DNA of 64,000 nucleotides. Origin: an uncultured Duodenibacillus sp. (GTDB lineage Bacteria; Pseudomonadota; Gammaproteobacteria; Burkholderiales; Burkholderiaceae_F). The notes beneath the pieces were generated by a model. It was not told the origin of the DNA, made no database searches, and was given only the letters and a program-made list of their open reading frames with translations. The translations under genes were made by a program, and so were the position numbers. Shown here in pieces: positions 45,895-53,889 of this stretch (position 1 is the first letter of the stretch; every line of letters begins with the position of its first letter). Where the stretch lies: contig CALXKM010000033.1 in the NCBI GenBank assembly GCA_944388865.1, positions 1 to 64,000 on the forward strand, read 5' to 3'.

Positions 45895-47334
45895 TTAGTG
45901 CGCGCCGGCGGCTTTGCGAGACTTGAAAATTTCCTCCCAGCGGGCTACCTGCTTGAGAACTTGTTCGGGGGCGGTGCCGCCGACGTGATTGCGCGAAGCA
46001 ATTGAGCCTTCAAGCGTGAGTACTTCGTAGACATCCTCAGAGATTACGTCGCTGAAGCTCTTTAGTTCACCAAGCGAGAGATCGGCAATGTCGCAGCCGC
46101 GCTCGCTTGCAAGACGCACCACACGGCCGACAATGTCGTGCGCGGTTCTGAAGGGAACGCCGCGGCGTGCAAGATAGTCGGCAAGGTCGGTTGCCGTCGG
46201 GTAGCCGGCAGCGGCGGCTTTGCGCAGTTCTGCGCGGTTGGGCTCGACGCCGGCCATCATTTCAATGAAGGCGCGCAACGTATCCTTGACCGTATCAATG
46301 GCGTCAAATACCGGCTCCTTGTCTTCCTGCAGATCCTTGTTGTAAGCAAGCGGCAACCCCTTCATGAGCATGGCCATCGTCATCAGATCGCCTACAACGC
46401 GCGAGCATTTGCCGCGAGCGGTTTCCGGCACGTCGGGATTTTTCTTCTGCGGCATGATCGATGAACCGGTGGTGAAGCGATCTGGCAGCTGAATAAAGCT
46501 GAAGCGCTGGCTCATCCAGTAAACAAGTTCCTCGGATAGGCGCGAAATGTGGATCATCACCAGACTTGCAGCTGCCGTAAACTCAATGCCGAAGTCACGG
46601 TCGCTGACGGCGTCAAGCGAATTCTGGCAAACAGCCTCAAAGCCCAACAGTCGAGCTGTGAGCTCGCGGTCAATCGGGTAGGTAGTTCCGGCCAAAGCTG
46701 CCGCTCCCAGAGGCGAGCGGTTGACGCGGCGGCGCAGATCCAGCATGCGTTCCCTGTCGCGGTCAAACATTTCAACATAGGCAAGCATGTGGTGGCCGAA
46801 CGTGACGGGCTGGGCAACTTGCATGTGCGTAAAGCCCGGCATGATCGTGTTGTATTCACGGTGGGCCTGGGCAACGAGCACTTCCTGCAGGTGCCCGAGC
46901 ATTTCGACGATTTGATCGATTTCCGTGCGCAAATACAGGCGGATGTCGGTGGCGACCTGATCATTGCGGCTGCGGCCGGTGTGAAGCCGCTTGCCGGCGT
47001 CGCCGATGAGCTGCGTCAGGCGGGCTTCAATGTTGAGGTGAACATCCTCGAGCTCAAGCTGCCAAAGAAATTTTCCGGATTTGATTTCATCGGTGATTTG
47101 GGCCATTCCGCGGCGAATGTCGGCGAGATCCTGCTCACTGATGACTCCGCACTGGCACAGCATCTGAGCGTGTGCAAGCGAGCCGGCGATATCGGCCAGA
47201 GCCATGCGCTTGTCGAAACTCACAGACTGGGTATATCGGAGCACGAACTCGGCCACGGGTTCGGAAAAGCGGCCCGACCATGCTTCTTTTTTGGCATGCA
47301 AGGGATCGTCGGAATGATTGTGTTCGGTGCTCAT
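45895..47334 (-). CDS. argH: Argininosuccinate lyase
   Basis: Splits argininosuccinate into arginine and fumarate, the last arginine-synthesis step. The N terminus [19 protein letters not shown] and [13 protein letters not shown] near residue 115 are conserved, and [12 protein letters not shown] near 296 is the fumarase/ASL superfamily signature with the catalytic serine loop. ATG 47334 gives 479 aa; the frame is open to 47394 but without conservation. The start follows a pyrimidine-rich tract rather than a Shine-Dalgarno. It is divergent from hemC, a typical Burkholderiales arrangement. Confidence 0.96.
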   Translation of the reverse strand: MSTEHNHSDDPLHAKKEAWSGRFSEPVAEFVLRYTQSVSFDKRMALADIAGSLAHAQMLCQCGVISEQDLADIRRGMAQITDEIKSGKFLWQLELEDVHLNIEARLTQLIGDAGKRLHTGRSRNDQVATDIRLYLRTEIDQIVEMLGHLQEVLVAQAHREYNTIMPGFTHMQVAQPVTFGHHMLAYVEMFDRDRERMLDLRRRVNRSPLGAAALAGTTYPIDRELTARLLGFEAVCQNSLDAVSDRDFGIEFTAAASLVMIHISRLSEELVYWMSQRFSFIQLPDRFTTGSSIMPQKKNPDVPETARGKCSRVVGDLMTMAMLMKGLPLAYNKDLQEDKEPVFDAIDTVKDTLRAFIEMMAGVEPNRAELRKAAAAGYPTATDLADYLARRGVPFRTAHDIVGRVVRLASERGCDIADLSLGELKSFSDVISEDVYEVLTLEGSIASRNHVGGTAPEQVLKQVARWEEIFKSRKAAGAH

Positions 47335-47641
47335 GATGAAAAAAAGAAAAGACAGTTGAATGGGCAAATCCCGGCGTGTGAAAATGCCGAGCAAAGAAAG
47401 AAAAACGCCAATAATATCAAAAGCCGAACGCGTTGTCGGGAGAGTTGGTTGATTTTGGTGAAAAAAACTCTGTCCTAAGCATTGATGGCTTGACGACGCG
47501 GCTTTGCGGGCCGACTTTTTTCGCTTGTCTGCGATATGAGATTTCTTGTATTTGCAAAAATCAGGCTAGAATCGCGCACGGCGGTTCCCGAGCCTTTTGG
47601 CAGGGACGCATACCGAAAACTTACTCGAAAACCTATTTGTC
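47335..47641. other. Divergent intergenic region argH / hemC
   Basis: About 300 bases with no supported gene. It holds the hemC promoter (separate entry) and presumably that of argH, for which I see no clear -35/-10 pair. Confidence 0.5.
47545..47571 (+). promoter_or_regulatory. Probable hemC promoter
   Basis: TTGTAT at 47545-47550 and TAGAAT at 47566-47571 are separated by 15 bases. The -10 is strong, the spacing short. It lies about 70 bases before the hemC start. Confidence 0.5.
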
Positions 47642-48580
47642 ATGTCTGAATTCAAGCATTGCATCATCGCTACCCGTGAAAGTCCTTTGGCCATGTGGCA
47701 GGCCCTGCACGTGCAGGCTCTCTTGAGAAAACAGTACCCTGCGGCTGAGGTTGAAGTTCTGGGCATGACGACCCGAGGCGATCAAATCCTTGACCGTACG
47801 CTCTCAAAGGTGGGCGGCAAGGGCCTTTTTGTCAAAGAACTTGAGGCTGCCATGATGGAGGGCCGCGCTGATTTGGCAGTGCATTCCTTAAAGGATGTTC
47901 CAATGGAGTTGCCCGAAGGGTTTGTTTTGGCAGCAGTGAGCGAGCGCGAAGATCCTCGCGATGCCTTTGTAAGCCCCAAGTATGAGACGCTTGAATCGAT
48001 GCCTGCGGGCAGCATCGTGGGTACGGCCAGTCTGCGCCGCGAGCTGATGTTGAGAGCCAAGTTTCCGCACCTTGTCGTGAAGTCGATTCGCGGCAATGTC
48101 GGCACGCGTTTATCAAAGCTCGACAACGGAGAGTTTGATGCGCTCGTCATGGCTGGAGCCGGCTTAAAGCGCCTGAATCTCTCAGAGCGTATTCGTGAGC
48201 TTCTTGATCCGGCGCTGAGCCTTCCGTCTCCCGGACAGGGGGCGCTTGGCGTGGAAATTCGCGCTGACCGATCCGACTTGCTTGAGGCCTTGAGCTTCAT
48301 CAACGATCCTGAGACGCGTGCCTGCACGGCGGCCGAACGAGCGGTTTCCCGTTCGCTGGGCGGTTCCTGCCAGGTGCCGCTGGCGGCATATGCCATTGTT
48401 GACAACGGAGAGCTCTGGCTGCGCGCACACGTGGGAGACCATCGTACGGGTGAAATGATCAGCGCACAAAAGCGCGGTGCCATTGAGAGCCACTTGCAGA
48501 TTGCTGCTGAGGTTGTGGCAGCGCTGCGCGAGCAGGGAGCCGATGCGCTGCTCAAGAAAGTGCTCTGCGAGACCGCCTGA
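47642..48580 (+). CDS. hemC: Porphobilinogen deaminase (hydroxymethylbilane synthase)
   Basis: Polymerises four porphobilinogens into hydroxymethylbilane in heme synthesis. [14 protein letters not shown] near residue 8, TRGDQILD near 42, [10 protein letters not shown] near 59 and HSLKDVP near 81 are family motifs. [12 protein letters not shown] places the dipyrromethane-cofactor Cys at about residue 243. ATG 47642 gives 312 aa, the normal length; there is no Shine-Dalgarno. A strong terminator follows, so hemD likely has its own promoter. Confidence 0.97.
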   Translation: MSEFKHCIIATRESPLAMWQALHVQALLRKQYPAAEVEVLGMTTRGDQILDRTLSKVGGKGLFVKELEAAMMEGRADLAVHSLKDVPMELPEGFVLAAVSEREDPRDAFVSPKYETLESMPAGSIVGTASLRRELMLRAKFPHLVVKSIRGNVGTRLSKLDNGEFDALVMAGAGLKRLNLSERIRELLDPALSLPSPGQGALGVEIRADRSDLLEALSFINDPETRACTAAERAVSRSLGGSCQVPLAAYAIVDNGELWLRAHVGDHRTGEMISAQKRGAIESHLQIAAEVVAALREQGADALLKKVLCETA

Positions 48581-48612
48581 AGAAGACGACGCTAGTCTTT
48601 TTGGTTCAATGC

Positions 48613-48648
48613 CTCGTTCGGGCGACAAGTTCGAACGAGTTTTTTTTC
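48613..48648 (+). terminator. Intrinsic terminator after hemC
   Basis: CTCGTTCG at 48613-48620 pairs with CGAACGAG at 48632-48639 and is followed by eight or nine T. It separates hemC from hemD. Confidence 0.9.
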
Positions 48649-48759
48649 GATATTCTTTCGAAGTTTTTTTGGCTGGGAATTGGACTTGACGCCGACAATA
48701 TTCAATAAGGCAGGGTTTTTCCGAGAGAATGGCTGTTTTTTGTAAAAGCACGTCTGAGT

Positions 48760-48765
48760 TAAAAT
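48760..48765 (+). promoter_or_regulatory. TAAAAT -10-like element before hemD
   Basis: GAGTTAAAATCTG lies 40 bases before the hemD start and after the hemC terminator. The -35 is unclear (TTGTAA at 48740-48745 gives only 14 bases spacing). Confidence 0.4.
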
Positions 48766-48804
48766 CTGCGTCAAAATTCTTTGGGATATTTACATTTCTT
48801 TCAT

Positions 48805-49596
48805 ATGCAATCTTCTCATCAGCCGGTCATCTTGATGCGTCCAGGGGCAGCCAATGACAGGCTTGCGGACCTGCTGGAAAAAGATGGCATTTACACTTGG
48901 CGATGGCCTGCGTACCTCATCATGCTTCCTGAGGACGAAGCCTTGGTGGCCGAGCGCTTTTCTCATCTCGATGACGTCGACATGGTGGTCATGGCCTCTC
49001 CTGCTGCGGTGACGGCCGTTGCACATTGGGTCGAGAAGTGGCCTTCGCACATTACGCTGGCCACGGTGGGGGAAGGGACTGCGCGCGTTATCCGTGCTGC
49101 TTGGGGAGATGAGGTTCGCATCATCTTTCCCGAGGGGGAAGCCGAGCATTCCGGAAGCGAGGCGCTTTTTGAAATATTGCGCCATACGCAGGTGCCGCGC
49201 CGCGTGCTGATTGCCCGAGGTCAGACGGGGCGAGAGTGGCTCAGCCAGAGACTTATTGAACTTGGCGCTGACGTTGAAAAACTTGCAGCCTACGTGCGCG
49301 TGCCGATTGAGCTCTCGCCGGCGCAGGTCGAGGAGCTTGCCAAAGCCGTCAGCGGTCCTTCGCCGATTGTGTACCTCACCAGTTCTGATTCAGTTGCAAC
49401 GCTTTTGCATGCGATCAAGCCTGTCCCTGAGGCGAGAGATTGGTTTTTGCAAGGAACGGCTTTGACGATTCATCCACGTTGCGCCGACCGGTTGCGCGAG
49501 GCTGGTTTTGAGCACATAGAAATAACAGGGGCCGATGATCAATCCGTGCGTGAGCATATTCTCAGCAATATCCTGCGTGTGGAAAAAGACGAGTAA
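48805..49596 (+). CDS. hemD: Uroporphyrinogen-III synthase
   Basis: Cyclises and inverts ring D of hydroxymethylbilane to uroporphyrinogen III. HemD is poorly conserved, but the pattern is right: VILMRPGAANDRLADLLEKDG at the N terminus, MVVMASPAAVTA near residue 60, ATVGEGTARVIRA near 85, RVLIARGQTGREWL near 130 and VYLTSSDSVATLLHA near 187. ATG 48805 gives 263 aa. The start lacks a Shine-Dalgarno and follows a U/C-rich tract. It lies downstream of hemC; the hemX and hemY genes often found next are absent and ppa follows. Confidence 0.9.
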   Translation: MQSSHQPVILMRPGAANDRLADLLEKDGIYTWRWPAYLIMLPEDEALVAERFSHLDDVDMVVMASPAAVTAVAHWVEKWPSHITLATVGEGTARVIRAAWGDEVRIIFPEGEAEHSGSEALFEILRHTQVPRRVLIARGQTGREWLSQRLIELGADVEKLAAYVRVPIELSPAQVEELAKAVSGPSPIVYLTSSDSVATLLHAIKPVPEARDWFLQGTALTIHPRCADRLREAGFEHIEITGADDQSVREHILSNILRVEKDE

Positions 49597-49603
49597 TTTC
49601 GCA

Positions 49604-49609
49604 TAAAAT
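49604..49609 (+). promoter_or_regulatory. TAAAAT -10-like element before ppa
   Basis: GCATAAAATACG lies about 145 bases before ppa, just after hemD. No good -35 is seen. Confidence 0.3.
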
Positions 49610-49752
49610 ACGCGCCCTGCAAGAAAAATTTCTTTTGAGCCGCCGGCGGTTGTGTTGACCGTATGGCGATGTTTTTTGAGTTGCTTTTGGAGCTTTTGTC
49701 TGGAAAGCAGCGCAAACATTTCTTTATCTTTCTAACGTTGAGAATTTAAAAA

Positions 49753-50304
49753 ATGGGTCTTGCCCGAGTGACTGCCGGCCGTGATCTGCCGCGCGACTTT
49801 AATGTGATTGTTGAAATTCCGGCCAATTCCGCTCCGATCAAGTACGAAGTGGACAAAGAGTCCGGCGCTTTGTTCGTTGATCGTTTTGTCGGCACAGCCA
49901 TGCACTATCCCTGCAATTACGGCTACATCCCGCAGACGATTGCCGATGACGGCGACCCGGTTGACGTGTGCGTGCTCACGCCTTTCCCGCTGATGACAGG
50001 GACTGTGATTCGTTGCCGCGCCATTGCTGTTTTGATGATGGAAGACGAGGGCGGCGGCGACTGGAAGATTCTGGCAGTGCCCGTGAGCAAGGTCTGCTTG
50101 CGTTATGCCAAGTGGAAATCGGCCGACGACGTCCCGGCTGATGCGCTCGATCAGATCCGCCACTTCTTTGAGCACTACAAAGATCTTGAACCCGGCAAGT
50201 GGGTTAAGGTCAAGGGCTGGCAAAGCGCTGAAGAAGCCGAACGGCTGATTATGGAAGGCGTGCACGGCTACGAGTCGCTTGAAGTCAAGCCGAAGACTGC
50301 TTGA
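49753..50304 (+). CDS. ppa: Inorganic pyrophosphatase
   Basis: Family I soluble pyrophosphatase, hydrolysing PPi from biosynthetic reactions. FNVIVEIPANSAPIKYEVDKESGAL near residues 16-40, MHYPCNYGYIPQT near 50-62 and the metal-binding DDGDPVDVCVLT near 66-77 are diagnostic. The length of 183 aa is slightly above the typical 175. It is followed by a terminator and then nadE; ppa-nadE-glnB is a common Burkholderiales order. Confidence 0.97.
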   Translation: MGLARVTAGRDLPRDFNVIVEIPANSAPIKYEVDKESGALFVDRFVGTAMHYPCNYGYIPQTIADDGDPVDVCVLTPFPLMTGTVIRCRAIAVLMMEDEGGGDWKILAVPVSKVCLRYAKWKSADDVPADALDQIRHFFEHYKDLEPGKWVKVKGWQSAEEAERLIMEGVHGYESLEVKPKTA

Positions 50305-50317
50305 TCGAATTTATTCA

Positions 50318-50349
50318 AGAAAGAGGACGCTTCGGCGTCCTTTTTCTTT
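50318..50349 (+). terminator. Intrinsic terminator after ppa
   Basis: GGACGC at 50325-50330 and GCGTCC at 50335-50340 form a stem capped by a TTCG tetraloop, extended by flanking A/T pairs and followed by TTTTTCTTTC. Confidence 0.88.
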
Positions 50350-50436
50350 CCGAGCCGCATTAACTTGTGCCAAACTTGAGCCTTGCTCAAAGACGGGTTT
50401 TCTTTGCACAAACGCTTTTTTTCATCCAGAGGCTCT

Positions 50437-52092
50437 ATGTCGGAACAATCCTCTTTTTTGATTGCCTGCGCGCAGCTCAATACGGTTGTCGGCGACTTTG
50501 AAGGCAATACGCGCAAAATTCTTGAGGCCGCAAGACAGGCTGCGAGCATGAGGGCTCAAATGCTCGTGTGCCCAGAGATGTCGGTGACCGGATGCCCAGC
50601 AGAGGACTGGCTCTTAAGGGAAGATTTCTGCAAGATGGCGCAGGCTTGGCTCGAGAGTTTGCCCGTGCGGCTGGCAGCGCAGGCGCCGGGACTGACGGTT
50701 GTGGTCGGCAGCGTTCAGGCAGCTCGCAGCGGCCGCAAAAATGCTCTTTACGTATTCAAGGACGGCGAACTGCTGGGGACCTGCGGCAAGCGTCATCTTG
50801 AGAGCGGCGTTTTTGATGAATCCCGGGTATTTAATTCGGCTCGTCGCTTGCTGGTGCTCAAGCTGGCTAAAAAGCTCCGTGTGGGTTTTGTTGTCGGTGC
50901 GGATGCCTTTGAGGATGATTGCTTGACGGAACTCAAAAGTGCTGGCGCAGACATCGTCGTGTGCGCTGCTGCGAGCGCTTGGTGCAAGGGCGGGCGCAGA
51001 CAACGCGAGGCAGCCGCCGCAGACTGCGCGTCGCGGGCAGGGTTGCCTTTGGTTTACGTCAACATGTCGGGCGCTCAGGATGAGCTGGTTTTCGACGGAC
51101 ACAGCTTTGCGTGCGCAGATTCGGGGGAAGTGGTGATGCGCATGCCGAGCGAGTCGACCGTCGGAGGCCTGATCGATGCGCATGCGCTTGCGGCAGGCAA
51201 ACTGGCTTGCGTGAAGCAGCTCCCTTGCTCTGGTCCGGCCGAGCTCTACGACATGCTTGTTCTGGCGGTTCGCGACTATGTCTATAAAAACGGCTTCAAG
51301 AGTGTTGTTCTAGGGCTTTCGGGCGGCGTCGACAGCGCTCTTGTGGCAGCCATCGCGGCCGATGCTGTTGGCCGTGAAAATGTTCTGGCCGTCATGATGC
51401 CCACCCGTTTTACGGCTGATCTTAGTTTGGAGTTGGCGCAGAAGTGTGCGAAAAATCTGGGCATTAGCTTTGTGACGAGGCCGATCGAGCCGCTTTTTTC
51501 TGCCTTCATGGAGTTGTTGAAGGATGACTTTGCCGGCCGCAAGTGGAGCGAGGCGGAAGAAAATCTGCAGGCGCGCATCCGCGGCACCCTGCTGATGGCT
51601 TATTCAAATAAATTCGCCAGACTTGTGCTCACAACTGGCAATAAGAGCGAATCGGCCGTAGGTTATTCGACGCTTTACGGCGATACCGCTGGAGCCTTTG
51701 CTCCAATTAAGGATGTGTTGAAGACCGAGGTCTGGGCGCTGTGCCGCGAGGTCAACGCACGGGCGGGGTTTGAGCGTATTCCGCAGGCCGTCATTGACCG
51801 CGCGCCTTCGGCTGAGCTGCGCGAAGGCCAGATCGATGAGCAGTCGTTGCCGCGCTACAGCATCCTCGATCAGATCATTGCCGCCTACGTGGAAAAAGGC
51901 AGAAGTATTGATGAAATTGTCAAAAGCGGCTTTGAGCGGGCGGTTGTTGAGCGCGTCGTGCGTTTGATTCACCGCAGTGAGTATAAACGCAGACAGTGTC
52001 CCATCGGGCCCAAGATTAGTCGAGCGGCCTTTGGTGGTGACTGGCGTTTCCCGATCACGGCCAAGCTTGGCACGATGCAGGAAAAGCGATAG
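50437..52092 (+). CDS. nadE: NAD+ synthetase with degenerate glutaminase domain
   Basis: Amidates deamido-NAD to NAD. The protein has the two-domain layout of glutamine-dependent enzymes: an N-terminal nitrilase-like domain (about residues 5-260) and a C-terminal synthetase with the PP-loop [11 protein letters not shown] near 293-303. In the nitrilase triad, Glu47 (CPEMSVTG) and Lys118 (CGKRHLE) are present, but the position of the nucleophilic Cys in the usual VxxCED motif reads VVGAD (Gly154, Ala155). Glutamine hydrolysis is therefore expected to be lost and free ammonia used. ATG 50437 has AGAGG 6 bases upstream; 551 aa. glnB follows. Confidence 0.93.
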   Translation: MSEQSSFLIACAQLNTVVGDFEGNTRKILEAARQAASMRAQMLVCPEMSVTGCPAEDWLLREDFCKMAQAWLESLPVRLAAQAPGLTVVVGSVQAARSGRKNALYVFKDGELLGTCGKRHLESGVFDESRVFNSARRLLVLKLAKKLRVGFVVGADAFEDDCLTELKSAGADIVVCAAASAWCKGGRRQREAAAADCASRAGLPLVYVNMSGAQDELVFDGHSFACADSGEVVMRMPSESTVGGLIDAHALAAGKLACVKQLPCSGPAELYDMLVLAVRDYVYKNGFKSVVLGLSGGVDSALVAAIAADAVGRENVLAVMMPTRFTADLSLELAQKCAKNLGISFVTRPIEPLFSAFMELLKDDFAGRKWSEAEENLQARIRGTLLMAYSNKFARLVLTTGNKSESAVGYSTLYGDTAGAFAPIKDVLKTEVWALCREVNARAGFERIPQAVIDRAPSAELREGQIDEQSLPRYSILDQIIAAYVEKGRSIDEIVKSGFERAVVERVVRLIHRSEYKRRQCPIGPKISRAAFGGDWRFPITAKLGTMQEKR

Positions 52093-52100
52093 GACAGGAT

Positions 52101-52508
<408 letters not shown>

Positions 52509-52610
52509 ACCTGATTGTTTGGCGAAAGTGCGCGGCGAACGGATGCAGAATTCGTTCGTCTTTTGCGCTGGTCTGCGTGCCGGTGTTCCCGGTAAAACCG
52601 TGAAGTTCAA

Positions 52611-52648
52611 AAAAAATCCCGGAGGGAAAAATTCCACCGGGATTTTTT
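52611..52648. terminator. Bidirectional terminator between glnB and ompA
   Basis: AAAAAATCCCGG at 52611-52622 pairs perfectly with CCGGGATTTTTT at 52637-52648. Both directions give a GC stem and a six-T run. Confidence 0.88.
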
Positions 52649-52664
52649 ACGCCTGTTGCCTTAT

Positions 52665-52686
52665 CTGAGACAACGTGCGTTGCCTC
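52665..52686 (-). other. Hairpin just after ompA
   Basis: CTGAG-A-CAAC and GTTG-C-CTCAG form a 9-bp stem with one mismatch, 20 bases past the ompA stop. With the bidirectional terminator beyond it, it may protect the ompA transcript 3' end. Confidence 0.4.
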
Positions 52687-52705
52687 AGAAACGGCTGCAA
52701 GTCTA

Positions 52706-53377
52706 TTACTGCACCGAGCGGGTGCCGATCACTTCGATAACGGCACGGCGGTTCGGAGCCAGGCACTTGACGAGGTCCTGAACGTTCTTGATCTCACCGT
52801 TGCGGGCGGGATCCGGGCATTCCACGACTGCATCAGCTTCGCCGCGGCCTTCGGTCTGAACCAGATCAGGCGAAACGCCCTTTTCGGTCAGATAGGTCTT
52901 AACAGCTTCAGCACGCTTCTCAGAGAGTTTCTGATTGTAGGCTTCATCGCCGAGGCGGTCAGCGTAACCGGTCGTCAGGATGACTTCAACATCCATGCCG
53001 GCCATGCGACTCACGAGCTGATCGAGCATGGCGGCTCCGTCAGTGGAAAGCTTGGCGCTGTCGAAAGCAAAAAGCGTATCAGCCGACAGGGTCACCTTGG
53101 CCACCTTGGGCTCTTCAACAGGAGCGGCGGGCGGCTCGCAGGCACCAGCCGACAGAATGTCCTTGTCGCAGGTGCAGCCAGCGCCGTCAGGGCCTCCCTG
53201 TTCGGCAAGAGCCGGAGTCCAGAAGCCGGTGCGCCAGCACAGACCAGAGGAGTTCACCACAACCTTGTCGGTGATGTTGGTGACATAGGGAACGACCGGA
53301 TCGGCCGCGAAGGAGGAACCTGCAGTAGCCATCAGGACGGCAGCCACAAGGCCGCTCAGTTTGATCGAGGTCTTCAT
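52706..53377 (-). CDS. ompA: OmpA-family outer membrane protein
   Basis: Short peptidoglycan-binding OmpA-like protein of betaproteobacteria, 223 aa. A signal peptide covers residues 1-24 (ending SSFA/AD). A short N-terminal part carries SGLCWRTGFWTPA near 44-56, typical of this group, and a linker with Cys and Pro. The C-terminal OmpA domain (about 100-220) has LFAFDSAKL, GYADRLGDEAYNQKLSEKRAEAV near 137-159 and NRRAVIEVIG near 209. There is no full beta-barrel. A clear AAGGAAAT site precedes the ATG. It is divergent from gyrA. Confidence 0.94.
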   Translation of the reverse strand: MKTSIKLSGLVAAVLMATAGSSFAADPVVPYVTNITDKVVVNSSGLCWRTGFWTPALAEQGGPDGAGCTCDKDILSAGACEPPAAPVEEPKVAKVTLSADTLFAFDSAKLSTDGAAMLDQLVSRMAGMDVEVILTTGYADRLGDEAYNQKLSEKRAEAVKTYLTEKGVSPDLVQTEGRGEADAVVECPDPARNGEIKNVQDLVKCLAPNRRAVIEVIGTRSVQ

Positions 53378-53889
53378 TGTTTATTTCCTTTCTTATCAAT
53401 GGACGGATGGGCACTGCTAGAAGTGTCCCGCGTTCTGCAGCAGAGATAAGACTGCTGCTCCAAAAAAACAATCTGCATGCAACAACGACGACAAAGCACG
53501 CGTGCATGCCGACGCCTTGAGATGCTACCGTTATTTTGCCCCAAACTTTGCATAAACGCGAAAGAAAACATAGAAAAATGCCGGAAAACCCCCATAGTGT
53601 GGAAGTTTTCGGACGCCTGCTGCAAGTCTCTGCACGCTTCAAATTGCAACAGCGGCCGTTTTATGGGCGTTGGCGGCGATTTTGCAGACAAACAAAAAAG
53701 ATACGACATGAAGTTTTCGGCAAAATCGACTCCAAGGCCGCTAAAATAGCCCCCATTGTCTTTTTTTCATCTATCCACTAGGTCCGCAGGTCGGCTGCAG
53801 GCGTGGGCTTTTTTTGTTTTCGCGAACAAAATTTGATCTTTGTCTGTTTTGCCTATTGATAAAGCCAGCGGGCATTTGCTGCAACAAAT
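53378..53889. other. Divergent intergenic region ompA / gyrA
   Basis: About 510 bases without a supported gene. TTGTTT-N17-TATCTC on the minus strand near 53440-53470 is a weak ompA promoter candidate. On the plus strand GCTAAAATAG (TAAAAT at 53742-53747) is a likely gyrA -10 without a clear -35. A bulged hairpin lies near 53581-53612. The long leaders suggest post-transcriptional control of ompA, unproven. Confidence 0.45.
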
